Assembly (NCBI GenBank): GCA_001917895.1
Contig: MNEW01000004.1
Location: 1 to 7,794, forward strand
DNA length: 7,794 nt
Direction of reading: 5' to 3'
Source: Actinobacteria bacterium 13_1_40CM_66_12
GTDB taxonomy: Bacteria > Chloroflexota > Dormibacteria > Dormibacterales > Dormibacteraceae
The translations under genes were made by a program, and so were the position numbers. A model generated the notes under the pieces. The model had not been told where the DNA came from. It saw only the letters and a list, made by a program, of their open reading frames with translations, and did not search any database. This document shows, piece after piece, positions 1-6,393 of the stretch. Position 1 is the first letter of the stretch, and every line of letters starts with the position of its first letter.

Positions 1-17
1 TAGCCGGAGTCGGAGGC

Positions 18-716
18 TCAGCTCGCCGCCAGCTCCAGCCGGTAGCCGACGCCCCACACCGTCTGGATGCTCGGGTCCCAGATCTTCGCGGCGGCGAGCT
101 TCTCGCGGACCTGCTGGACGTGAACGTCGACCGTCCGCGTGTACCCCGGGAAGTCGTAGCCCCATACCAGGTCCAGGAGCTCGCTGCGCTGGAATACACG
201 CCCGGGGTGGCGCGCCAGCAGCGCGAGCAGGTCGAACTCCTTCGGCCTGAGCTGCACCCGCGCGACGCCCTGGCGCACCTCGTGGCGCTCGAGGTCGACC
301 TCGAGCTTGCCCGCCCGGATCAGCTTCGGCTGGTCGGGCTCGAGCCGCGCCCTCCGCAGAAGCGCCTTGGCTCGCGCCACCAGCTCCTGCGGATGAAACG
401 GCTTGGTGAGGTAATCGTCGGCGCCGACCTCGAGACCGACGACCTTGTCGGTCACCTCGTCGCGCGCGGTCAGCATGATGATCGGCACCTGACTCTGCTT
501 GCGGATCTCCTTGCAGATGGTCAGGCCATCAGTCCCGGGCAGCATGATGTCGAGAATCACGAGGTCGGGCTTGACCTGGCCGAACCGGGCCAGGGCCTGT
601 GTCCCATCCCCCACTCCCTCCACGTCATAACCCTCGCGCGAGAGATACAGGCGAGTCAGTTCCAGGATGTGCGCCTCGTCATCGACGACCAGGACCTTGA
701 AGCTCAAACCGGCCAT
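18..716 (-). CDS. OmpR/PhoB-family two-component response regulator
   Basis: A 232-residue cytoplasmic response regulator that receives phosphate from a sensor histidine kinase and then binds promoter DNA. The receiver domain (about residues 6-121) has the acidic pocket D12/D13, phospho-acceptor D56 (in LVILDIMLPG), switch T83 and the invariant K105 (DYLTKPF). The trans-activation winged-helix domain follows (about 133-228), with RPKEFDLLALLARHPG, RTVDVHVQQVREKL and a C-terminal VWGVGYRL hairpin, all standard for the family. The length is normal and no key residue is missing. The start is ATG at 716 with only a weak ribosome site; the conserved sequence begins at residue 6, so the start is secure within a few codons. 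It lies 64 bases downstream of der on the same strand. The partner kinase would be expected beyond position 1, outside the window. The signal sensed cannot be read from the sequence, so I give no gene symbol. Confidence 0.96.
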   Translation of the reverse strand: MAGLSFKVLVVDDEAHILELTRLYLSREGYDVEGVGDGTQALARFGQVKPDLVILDIMLPGTDGLTICKEIRKQSQVPIIMLTARDEVTDKVVGLEVGADDYLTKPFHPQELVARAKALLRRARLEPDQPKLIRAGKLEVDLERHEVRQGVARVQLRPKEFDLLALLARHPGRVFQRSELLDLVWGYDFPGYTRTVDVHVQQVREKLAAAKIWDPSIQTVWGVGYRLELAAS

Positions 717-738
717 ACCATCAATACATCACCATCCC

Positions 739-760
739 GTCATCCGGATGTCCGGGTGAC
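739..760. promoter_or_regulatory. Palindrome and direct repeat upstream of response regulator
   Basis: In the 64-base gap between der and the response regulator, CATCCGGATG (741-750) is a perfect 10-bp palindrome. TCCGGATG (743-750) and TCCGGGTG (751-758) form an 8-bp tandem repeat with one mismatch, and GTCA/TGAC (739-742, 757-760) flank them. On the minus strand TTTACA (776-771) could serve as a -35 box, but no convincing -10 follows. OmpR-family regulators often bind tandem repeats and autoregulate, so an operator is plausible. A weak der terminator hairpin is the alternative. This is inference from repeat structure only. Confidence 0.3.
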
Positions 761-780
761 GTGAGCGAAATGTAAACGAC

Positions 781-2130
781 CTAAGTCCGGGCTTTGGCAG
801 CCGTGCGCTTGTCCGTACCCGCGCGCAGCACCAGCTTGAGAGGGTTGCCCGAGAGCCCGAACCGCTCCCTGATCGCCTTTTCGAGGTACCGGCGGTAGGA
901 GAAGTGCAGCAGCCCGACGTCGTTGACGAACATCACCACAGTCGGGGCCTCTGACGCCGCCTGGGTGGCATAACCCAGCTTGAGGCGGCGGCCCTTGAAG
1001 CTCGGGGGCGGATGGTCGACGAACGCCTGCCGGAGCACCCGGTTGAGCTCGTTGGGCGGAATCTTGGTGCGGCGGTGGCCGACCACCTCGAGGGCCGCCG
1101 GAATCAGCGACTGGATGCCTTCCTTCGTTTTTGCCGAAAGGGTCACGATGGGCGCAAACGGCGCGAACTTAAACCTCCCCGTGAGCACGGTGCGCCAGTA
1201 AGCGGCCTTGCGCATAGCCGGTTCGACGAGATCGATCTTGTTGACCACGATCACCAGCCCTTTGCCGGCTTCGAGCGCGTAGCCGGCCACATGCTGGTCC
1301 TGCGCCAGCACGCCGGCGGATGCGTCGAGCACCAGCAGCACGACGTCGGCTCGCTCCATCGCATGGATGCCGCGCAGAAGGCTGTACCGCTCGAGCTGGT
1401 CGCGGGCCGTCGATTTTCTCCGGATGCCGGCCGTGTCGATGAGCACCACCGGCACGCCGTCGAAGACCAGCTCGGTGTCGATCGGATCACGTGTGGTCCC
1501 AGGCAGAGGGCTCACCAGCGCGCGCTCGTCGCCCAACAAAGCATTCAGCAGTGATGACTTGCCGACGTTCGGTCGGCCCATGATCGCGAGCCGGTCCGCT
1601 TTCGAGTCGGGCGCCGGCTCTTCCGATGGTTCCGGCAGCTGCCCGATGACCCGATCCAGGAAATCGCCGATGCCCAGCCCATGCTGGGCCGAGATCAGGC
1701 TCGGCTCGTCGAAGCCGAGCTCATGGATCTCGTGGGCGAAGTGCCGGTCGTTGGGCGAGTCGGCTTTGTTCGCGGCGACGAGGACGCGGCGCCCCGAACG
1801 GCGCAGCAGGCCCACGATCTCTCGATCGATCGCCGTGAGGCCTTCACGGACGTCGAGGAGGAGCACGATCACATCGGCCTGATCGATCGCGACCCTGGTC
1901 TGGGCCTCGATCGCCGCGCGCGATTCGTCCTTGGCCGAGTCCATGTCGAGGCCCGCGGTGTCGACGATCGTGAACTCTCGCCCGCTCCATTCCGCGACGC
2001 CGTACAGCCGGTCGCGCGTCAGCCCCGACTGGGAGTCGACGATCGCCTTGCGCCAGCCCAGGATGCGATTGAACAGGGTCGATTTGCCCACGTTGGGACG
2101 ACCCACGATGGCGACGATCGGCCTCGACAT
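781..2130 (-). CDS. der: Ribosome biogenesis GTPase Der (EngA)
   Basis: Double-GTPase that binds the maturing 50S ribosomal subunit; normally essential in bacteria. Numbered from ATG 2130 it is 449 residues, the usual length. G domain 1 has the P-loop GRPNVGKS at 10-17, DTAG at 57-60 and NKAD at 121-124. An acidic/proline linker (about 165-178) precedes G domain 2, with GRPNVGKS at 185-192, DTAG at 232-235, NKID at 297-300 and SAK at 332-334. The C-terminal KH-like domain (about 343-440) includes KLGYATQ. The frame also opens at TTG 2154, eight codons upstream. I prefer ATG 2130 because MSRPIVAIVGRPNVGKST is the family's normal N-terminus and GAAGG precedes it, although very closely. Nothing suggests truncation. 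It is transcribed divergently from the winged-helix gene and may be cotranscribed with the response regulator. Confidence 0.97.
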   Translation of the reverse strand: MSRPIVAIVGRPNVGKSTLFNRILGWRKAIVDSQSGLTRDRLYGVAEWSGREFTIVDTAGLDMDSAKDESRAAIEAQTRVAIDQADVIVLLLDVREGLTAIDREIVGLLRRSGRRVLVAANKADSPNDRHFAHEIHELGFDEPSLISAQHGLGIGDFLDRVIGQLPEPSEEPAPDSKADRLAIMGRPNVGKSSLLNALLGDERALVSPLPGTTRDPIDTELVFDGVPVVLIDTAGIRRKSTARDQLERYSLLRGIHAMERADVVLLVLDASAGVLAQDQHVAGYALEAGKGLVIVVNKIDLVEPAMRKAAYWRTVLTGRFKFAPFAPIVTLSAKTKEGIQSLIPAALEVVGHRRTKIPPNELNRVLRQAFVDHPPPSFKGRRLKLGYATQAASEAPTVVMFVNDVGLLHFSYRRYLEKAIRERFGLSGNPLKLVLRAGTDKRTAAKART

Positions 2131-2194
2131 ACCTTCAATTAGGCCAGCTTTCAATCAACAGCGTTGTGGAGTACCGTTAGCCCGGGTCGTTTGC

Positions 2195-2422
2195 ATGCCA
2201 ACCAATCCGGTCGGTTTGTGGTCTCGTCTGAACCGTGAGGTATACCGTCTGGGGACTTCACCGTTCGCCCCTGCCCCCTGCGCGTTGTGCGGGCGCGGAT
2301 ATGCATCGATCGGATGGGCCGTTGACCCGCTCGGACGGATGCACGGTCGCTGTCCGGGCTGCCTCGATGAAGTAGGCACGGGCAAGTCGACCGCGGCGTC
2401 TACGACCCCACACACGGGTTGA
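2195..2422 (+). CDS. Possible small zinc-ribbon protein
   Basis: A 75-residue ORF from ATG 2195 to TGA 2420-2422 in the der/winged-helix divergent region. It carries two CxxC knuckles, C29-A-L-C32 and C53-P-G-C56, separated by 20 residues and set in CALCGRGY...GRCPGCLDEVG, the layout of a zinc ribbon. It ends four bases before the point where the conserved winged-helix reading frame begins (2427), as expected of the first gene in a two-gene operon. Against it: no Shine-Dalgarno site, no clear promoter, and 50 of 75 third positions are G or C, which looks low for this genome. I do not recognise a named family. It may be a real short gene, a decayed remnant, or chance. Confidence 0.38.
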   Translation: MPTNPVGLWSRLNREVYRLGTSPFAPAPCALCGRGYASIGWAVDPLGRMHGRCPGCLDEVGTGKSTAASTTPHTG

Positions 2423-2426
2423 CGCC

Positions 2427-3680
2427 TTAACCACCCGGCGCTTCACCGTCGAGGAACGTCGCGCGCGGCTGGCACGGCGCCATCGCCTGGCACCTGGAAG
2501 CCGCGTCAACACCGCCACCGAGGTGGCGCGCGACATCGTCGGCCTGCACAGCACCGACCCAGCCACGGTGTTCGTCGCGGCGTGGGCGCGCATGAAGAAC
2601 GCGGACGTTGCAAGCATCGAACGCGAGCTCTACGACGACCGCTCGCTGGTCCGCGTGCTGGTCATGCGCCGGACGGCGTTCGTCTTGCCACCAGACCTCG
2701 CAGCCATCGCGTTGGCCGCGTGCGCACGTTCCGTGGGCCAAGTGCAGCGAAAGCAGCTCGTGCAGCGGATCGAGAAGTCCGGTGTCGCGAAAGACGGCGC
2801 CACCTGGCTGCACAAGCAAGAGGAGTTGGCGTTCAATGCCGTGGCGGCGCGTACCAGCGCTACTGCGGTTCAGGTGTCCCATGACGTGCCGCTCCTCAAG
2901 CATCACCTGCTGCTGGCCGAAGGGACGAGGAACGAGGCTCGAGTCAGCCTCACCCCATTCATCCTTCGCCTGCTGGCTGTTGACGGGCGCTTGATGCGCG
3001 GCCGTCCCCGGGGAGGCTGGCTCAGCACGCAATGGTCCTGGTCGACGACCGAGTCGTGGTTGGGCGAGGCCCTGACGGAATGGACCATCCATGCGGCCCA
3101 GGCCGAGCTCGTCCGCCGGTGGCTCAAAGCCTTCGGGCCCGCGACGGTCGACGACGTGCGCTGGTGGACCGGCTGGACCCTCGGCGAAGTCCGGCGGGCC
3201 CTCACCGAGGTCGCTCCGGTCGAGGTCGAGCTCGACGGTGTGACCGGGATCGCCCTCTCGGACGACCTCGGCCCCACCCGGCGTCCGGAGCCGTTCGCCT
3301 CCCTGCTGGCGGGCCTCGATCCAACCGTCATGGGTTGGGCCGGGCGCGACTGGTACCTGGGCGCTTACCGTTCCGCCTTGTTCGATCGCTCTGGCAACGC
3401 GGGACCGACGATCTGGTGGGACGGCCGCGTCGTCGGCGGTTGGGCTCAGCGACCGGACGGCGAGATCGTCCTGCGCCTGCTCGAAGACATCGGCCGCGAT
3501 GCCCGGACCGCCGTGGATTCCGAGGCGGAGCGACTGCGAGTCTGGCTTGGAGAACGCAGGGTTCTGCCTCGTTTCAGCACGCCGCTCGTCAAGGAACTGG
3601 TCGCGGCGGACGAAGCACGAGGACCGAGGCCGCGCCTGCGCACAACGCCGCGCCGAAGCCAAAAGCAGCGGCCGGGCTGA
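2427..3680 (+). CDS. Winged-helix DNA-binding protein, HTH_42 (AlkZ/YcaQ-like) superfamily
   Basis: Protein of the HTH_42 superfamily, three tandem winged-helix repeats; characterised members (AlkZ, YcaQ) are DNA glycosylases that remove bulky or crosslinked lesions. Recognisable segments are GLHSTDPATVFVAAWARM, RRTAFVLPPDL, SLTPFILRLLAVDGRLMRGRPRGGW, FGPATVDDVRWWTGW, LDPTVMGWAGRDWYL, GNAGPTIWWDGRVVGGW and RRVLPRFSTPL. The first standard start is GTG 2523 (385 residues), but the frame is open from 2376, and codons 2427-2522 encode TTRRFTVEERRARLARR and following residues, typical of this family's N-terminus. I therefore place the gene at 2427, where the codon is TTA, one base from TTG; the initiation codon is unresolved. 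Where AlkZ has its catalytic QxQ there is H-S-T (codons 2547-2555), so glycosylase activity should not be assumed. The last 30 codons overlap the MFS gene and encode an arginine-rich tail beyond the usual family end. Confidence 0.85.
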   Translation, partial: LTTRRFTVEERRARLARRHRLAPGSRVNTATEVARDIVGLHSTDPATVFVAAWARMKNADVASIERELYDDRSLVRVLVMRRTAFVLPPDLAAIALAACARSVGQVQRKQLVQRIEKSGVAKDGATWLHKQEELAFNAVAARTSATAVQVSHDVPLLKHHLLLAEGTRNEARVSLTPFILRLLAVDGRLMRGRPRGGWLSTQWSWSTTESWLGEALTEWTIHAAQAELVRRWLKAFGPATVDDVRWWTGWTLGEVRRALTEVAPVEVELDGVTGIALSDDLGPTRRPEPFASLLAGLDPTVMGWAGRDWYLGAYRSALFDRSGNAGPTIWWDGRVVGGWAQRPDGEIVLRLLEDIGRDARTAVDSEAERLRVWLGERRVLPRFSTPLVKELVAADEARGPRPRLRTTPRRSQKQRPG

Positions 3681-4767
3681 CCAGCGTCCACAACACGCCC
3701 GCCACCAGGCTCGAAGCGAGGTCGCCCACGCCGTTGACCGCGTTGAGCACTCCGAACGCCGTGCCGAGGCGTCGCTCCTCCACGATCGAGCTGCTGAGCG
3801 AGCCCTCCACCGAGCTGACGACCGGGTTCTGGGCGCCCACGAGCAGTGCCAGAAACATCACCGCGAGCCAGCCATGGCCGAGCATCCCGACCACACAAGC
3901 GGCGGCGAAGGTCAGGTAGGCCGAGGCCAAGACCGGCGCCTTGCCGATGCGGTCGGCCAGCCACCCGGCGGGGAAAGACACCGCCGCCCCCACCGCGTTG
4001 TGCGCGAGGTAAAAACCGACGGCGGCCGACAACGCCGCTGGGCGGCTCAGCTCAGGCTGGAGCATCTGGGCGGCGCGGAGCGTGAAGAATGCGGTTGCAA
4101 AGTTGCCGACCCCGAACACGGCCACGGCCGCGATCAACCGCCAGAAGGCCTCCGGCATCGGCACTCGCAGCGAGACGGGCTCAGAGCGTTCGTGTCGCGG
4201 ATCTCGCGTGAGGATGCCGAACAGCGTCACAGCCACGACACCCGGGATCAACGCGACCGCGAACACGGTACGGAACCCGTGGCCGGCTGAGAGCAGGACG
4301 AGGGCGATTGCCGGACCGAGCAACGCGCCGGCGGTGTCGAGCGCCTCGTGGAACCCGAACGCCTTGCCCAGGTCCGCTTTGCCGACCGACCCCGCGAGCA
4401 TCGCCGAGCGGATCGGCTGCCGCAGCCCGCGGCCCATCCACGCCAGCGCGCGGGCGATGATCACCTGAGGCCAGCTGTCGACCGCGATCAGCAGGCCGAG
4501 CCCGACGACCGTCGTTCCATAACCGCCGACCGCGAGGCGCTTGCGCCACGCGATGCGGTCGCTGTACCAGCCGCTCCAGAGCTTGACGACCGCCGACGAG
4601 CCGTCGGCCACGCCCTCGACGATCCCGACGGCGAGCGCCGGAGCGCCGAGGCCGGCGGTTATGAATAGCGGAAGGACCGCGAACACCATCTCGTAGTTGG
4701 CATCGGCGGCCAGATCGGCGATCCCGATGCCGAGGACGTTGCGGTTGAGCCAGGACGGCGAGGTCAG
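3589..4767 (-). CDS. MFS transporter, likely CTG start
   Basis: Major facilitator superfamily membrane transporter with about 12 predicted helices. Numbered from the first ATG (4689; 366 residues), motif A is GWYSDRIAWRK at 40-50, its second-half counterpart is GWLADRIGK at 242-250, and GRGLRQPIRSAML plus AFGFHEALDTAGALLGP are signatures of this MFS branch. The last helix is about 338-358. ATG 4689 is probably not the start: it falls inside helix 1 (conserved NYEMVFAVLPLF), and the frame continues upstream through LNRNVLGIGIADLAADA with no stop and no ATG/GTG/TTG. CTG 4767-4765 overlaps the JAMM stop as CTGA, giving 392 residues and a complete helix 1. The substrate is unknown; position behind cysM and the JAMM gene suggests a sulfur-containing amino acid or related metabolite, which is inference. 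The 3' end overlaps the convergent winged-helix gene by 92 bases. Confidence 0.9.
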   Translation of the reverse strand: MTSPSWLNRNVLGIGIADLAADANYEMVFAVLPLFITAGLGAPALAVGIVEGVADGSSAVVKLWSGWYSDRIAWRKRLAVGGYGTTVVGLGLLIAVDSWPQVIIARALAWMGRGLRQPIRSAMLAGSVGKADLGKAFGFHEALDTAGALLGPAIALVLLSAGHGFRTVFAVALIPGVVAVTLFGILTRDPRHERSEPVSLRVPMPEAFWRLIAAVAVFGVGNFATAFFTLRAAQMLQPELSRPAALSAAVGFYLAHNAVGAAVSFPAGWLADRIGKAPVLASAYLTFAAACVVGMLGHGWLAVMFLALLVGAQNPVVSSVEGSLSSSIVEERRLGTAFGVLNAVNGVGDLASSLVAGVLWTLVSPAAAFGFGAALCAGAASVLVLRPPRPVP

Positions 4768-5168
4768 CTGATTTCTAGCGGCTCGGCGTGGAAGGGACCG
4801 CCATCCTGGTCGGTGACGAACGCGTTCGCATCGACCGGCTTGCCCTTCTCAATGGAGACGATGACGTAGACGTAGCCCGCCCACGCGCGCTCGGTGTCGA
4901 ACCGAGAGGCCTGGGCGGGGTGGTCGGGATGGCTGTGGTAATAGCCGATGACGTCGAGGCCCGCCGCGTCCGCCTCACGCTGTATCCGGATCTGGTCGAG
5001 TGGATCGATCTCGTAACGGTCGCGCGATCGATCGACGATGATGTTGCGGGCACGCCGAACATCGGTGACGACGTGATCGCTGCCGAGCATGAGGCCGCAG
5101 ATCTCATCGGGGTAACCCTCGGCGCCATGCGCCTGGATCGCCTCGAACGCCTTCCGGTCGATTTTCAT
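4764..5168 (-). CDS. JAMM/M67-family metalloprotease (Mec-like)
   Basis: A 134-residue zinc-dependent isopeptidase of the JAMM (MPN+) fold. The full catalytic signature is present: E22 in DEICGLMLG, then H78-S-H80-P81, six residues, S88 and D91, matching HxHPx(6)SxxD. The size fits the compact prokaryotic M67 group. In Mycobacterium tuberculosis the relative Mec cleaves cysteine from the C-terminus of the sulfur carrier CysO after CysM has built it. Here the gene directly follows a CysM-like synthase, so the same role is likely. The frame extends to 5273, but I choose ATG 5168 because the protein fold begins at MKIDRKAFEAI and because ATG overlaps the cysM stop as ATGA, implying translational coupling. 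No MoaD/ThiS-like carrier ending in Gly-Gly is seen nearby. Family and active site are certain; the substrate is inferred. Confidence 0.93.
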   Translation of the reverse strand: MKIDRKAFEAIQAHGAEGYPDEICGLMLGSDHVVTDVRRARNIIVDRSRDRYEIDPLDQIRIQREADAAGLDVIGYYHSHPDHPAQASRFDTERAWAGYVYVIVSIEKGKPVDANAFVTDQDGGPFHAEPLEIS

Positions 5169-6079
5169 TTGCGCCCGTAGAGGCCGGTTGACAGATAGCG
5201 GTCGCCCGAGTCGGGGAAGACGGTGACGACCACGCCCTCGCGGACGGTCTCGGCCAGGCGCCGCACGGCCCAAAGCGCCGCGCCGCTCGAGTGTCCGACC
5301 AGCAGACCTTCGGTGCTGGCGACCGCGCGCGCCAGGTCGTAAGCGGGCTCGGTCGGGCTGCCCCAGATCTCGTCCGCGACGCTCGCATCCCAGATCTTCG
5401 GGACGATGGCGGTGGGAATGTGCTTGAGGCCCTCGAGCCCATGGAAGGAGTCTTCGGGTTGGACGGCGATCGTGTGGATGGATGCGTCGTGCTCTTTCAG
5501 CCGTCGCGACGTTCCTACGAAGGTCCCAGTGGTCCCGAGTCCGGCGATGAAATGCGTGATTCGTCCGGGGGTCTGCGCAAGGATCTCGACCGCCGTCCCC
5601 TCGTAATGGGCTCGGGGGTTGGCGGGATTCGAATACTGGTCGGGATAGAAGTATTTGTCGGGGTCCATCCCGACGAGCTCACGGACCATCAGGATCGCGC
5701 CGTCGGATCCCTCGCCTGCCTCGCTGTAAACGATCTCAGCTCCATAGGCGGTGACCAGCGCTTTGCGCTCGGCGCTCACGTTGCCAGGCATCACGAGCCT
5801 CACGCGATAGCCTTTGGCCGCGCCGACCAGCGCGTATGCGATACCGGTGTTGCCTGAGGTGGAGTCGATGATCGTCTTGCGGTGCGTGAGGGCCCGGGTC
5901 CGCTCGCCGTCCTCGATCATTGAAAGCGCGGCGCGATCTTTCACCGATCCGCCCGGGTTGAACCATTCGGCCTTCGCGTAGACCTCGACTCTCGGAAAGT
6001 CACGCTCAAAAAGCTTCACCCGCAGCAGCGGCGTGTTGCCGATCAGCCTGACGATGTCCGGGCTCACGGTCCGCTGCAT
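5165..6079 (-). CDS. cysM: PLP-dependent cysteine synthase, CysM-like
   Basis: Cytoplasmic fold-type II PLP enzyme (304 residues) of the cysteine synthase/cystathionine beta-synthase family, forming cysteine from an activated serine and a sulfur donor. K47 in NPGGSVKDR is the Schiff-base lysine; STSGNTG (73-79) binds the substrate carboxylate; GLGTTGT (180-186) holds the PLP phosphate; HSSGAAL (263-269) and PDSGDRYLST (289-298) complete the site. Nothing is missing. The start is ATG 6079, six bases after a TATCCT box, which would make the transcript leaderless. The stop overlaps the JAMM gene start (ATGA). The symbol cysM rests on that neighbour, because the CysM-CysO-Mec system pairs these enzymes. 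Sequence alone does not exclude CysK-type use of free sulfide with O-acetylserine, or O-phosphoserine as acceptor. It is first in the cysM-JAMM-MFS operon. Confidence 0.94.
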   Translation of the reverse strand: MQRTVSPDIVRLIGNTPLLRVKLFERDFPRVEVYAKAEWFNPGGSVKDRAALSMIEDGERTRALTHRKTIIDSTSGNTGIAYALVGAAKGYRVRLVMPGNVSAERKALVTAYGAEIVYSEAGEGSDGAILMVRELVGMDPDKYFYPDQYSNPANPRAHYEGTAVEILAQTPGRITHFIAGLGTTGTFVGTSRRLKEHDASIHTIAVQPEDSFHGLEGLKHIPTAIVPKIWDASVADEIWGSPTEPAYDLARAVASTEGLLVGHSSGAALWAVRRLAETVREGVVVTVFPDSGDRYLSTGLYGRK

Positions 6080-6091
6080 GTAAACAGGATA
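6079..6091 (-). promoter_or_regulatory. Candidate leaderless promoter of cysM operon
   Basis: Read on the minus strand, TATCCT (6091-6086) fits a TAnnnT -10 element. Its last base lies seven positions before the A of ATG 6079, so transcription starting at the usual distance would begin exactly at the start codon. There is no Shine-Dalgarno sequence, which is consistent with leaderless translation. No TTGACA-like -35 is present; the region where it would sit (around 6109-6114) is the inner end of an inverted-repeat arm instead. The geometry is seen directly; promoter activity is inferred. Confidence 0.4.
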
Positions 6092-6100
6092 GGAACCATG

Positions 6101-6223
6101 GTCTGGGTCGCGCCGATTCCAGTAGATAGGGGCGAATGAAAGGTCAGCAGGTCACTTCTTAGTGCGTCTCGAGGCTGCCGAGGAAATCGCCCTCTGTTTT
6201 ATGAGTTCGGACGCGACCCAGAC
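6101..6223. repeat. Perfect 12-bp inverted repeat upstream of cysM
   Basis: GTCTGGGTCGCG at 6101-6112 and its exact reverse complement CGCGACCCAGAC at 6212-6223, separated by 99 bases. The match stops at both ends. The proximal arm lies about 22-33 bases upstream of the inferred cysM transcription start, which is operator territory. No target-site duplication flanks the arms and no transposase is present, so a paired regulator site or long-range RNA stem is as likely as a miniature transposon remnant. Confidence 0.5.
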
Positions 6224-6370
6224 GGACATCCTCTGATGCCTCGCGCTCCCGTCTCTGCCACGAATGGGTCCAAAACCATCGCTGCGCCCGGTTTATCATT
6301 CGGCCCTTGTGCCGGGAAGTCGGCGCGGATGGCCTTGGCCTACTCATTGCAATTCGAATTTAAGAACATT

Positions 6371-6393
6371 GCCCTCGCCGGCATATCGCGGGC
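6371..6393 (-). terminator. Weak hairpin after membrane-protein gene
   Basis: On the minus strand, seven bases after the TAA stop at 6400, GCCCGCG (6393-6387) can pair with GCGAGGGC (6378-6371): six base pairs with one G-A mismatch and an eight- to nine-base loop. The following sequence is only moderately T-rich, with no U-tract. It may end the upstream operon, but the stem is weak. Confidence 0.22.

Noticed and set aside
120..764. Long plus-strand ORF opposite the response regulator
   Set aside because: It is an antisense shadow of a high-GC gene; its product has no recognisable domain, while the minus strand encodes every response-regulator motif.
2427..3662. 411-codon minus-strand ORF opposite the winged-helix gene
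   Set aside because: The product is low-complexity, rich in Arg, Gly, Ala and Pro, with no family resemblance; the plus-strand frame carries clear HTH_42 motifs throughout.
3032..3919. 295-codon plus-strand ORF spanning the winged-helix/MFS junction
   Set aside because: Arginine- and proline-rich shadow in another frame of two confidently identified genes.
4764..5273. Longer JAMM protein starting at 5273
   Set aside because: The added 35 residues are Arg/Pro-rich read-through of the cysM 3' end; ATG 5168 gives the normal family start and an ATGA overlap.
6101..6223. Miniature inverted-repeat transposon
   Set aside because: The 12-bp arms have no target-site duplication beside them, and no second copy is visible in the window.
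6159..6347. 62-codon minus-strand ORF in the region upstream of cysM
   Set aside because: No Shine-Dalgarno site or recognisable domain; it contains one arm of the inverted repeat. It could be a relic but cannot be supported as a gene.
6335..6372. tRNA-like TTCGAAT in the AT-rich patch
   Set aside because: The bases around it do not form a T-stem, and no acceptor or anticodon stem can be drawn.
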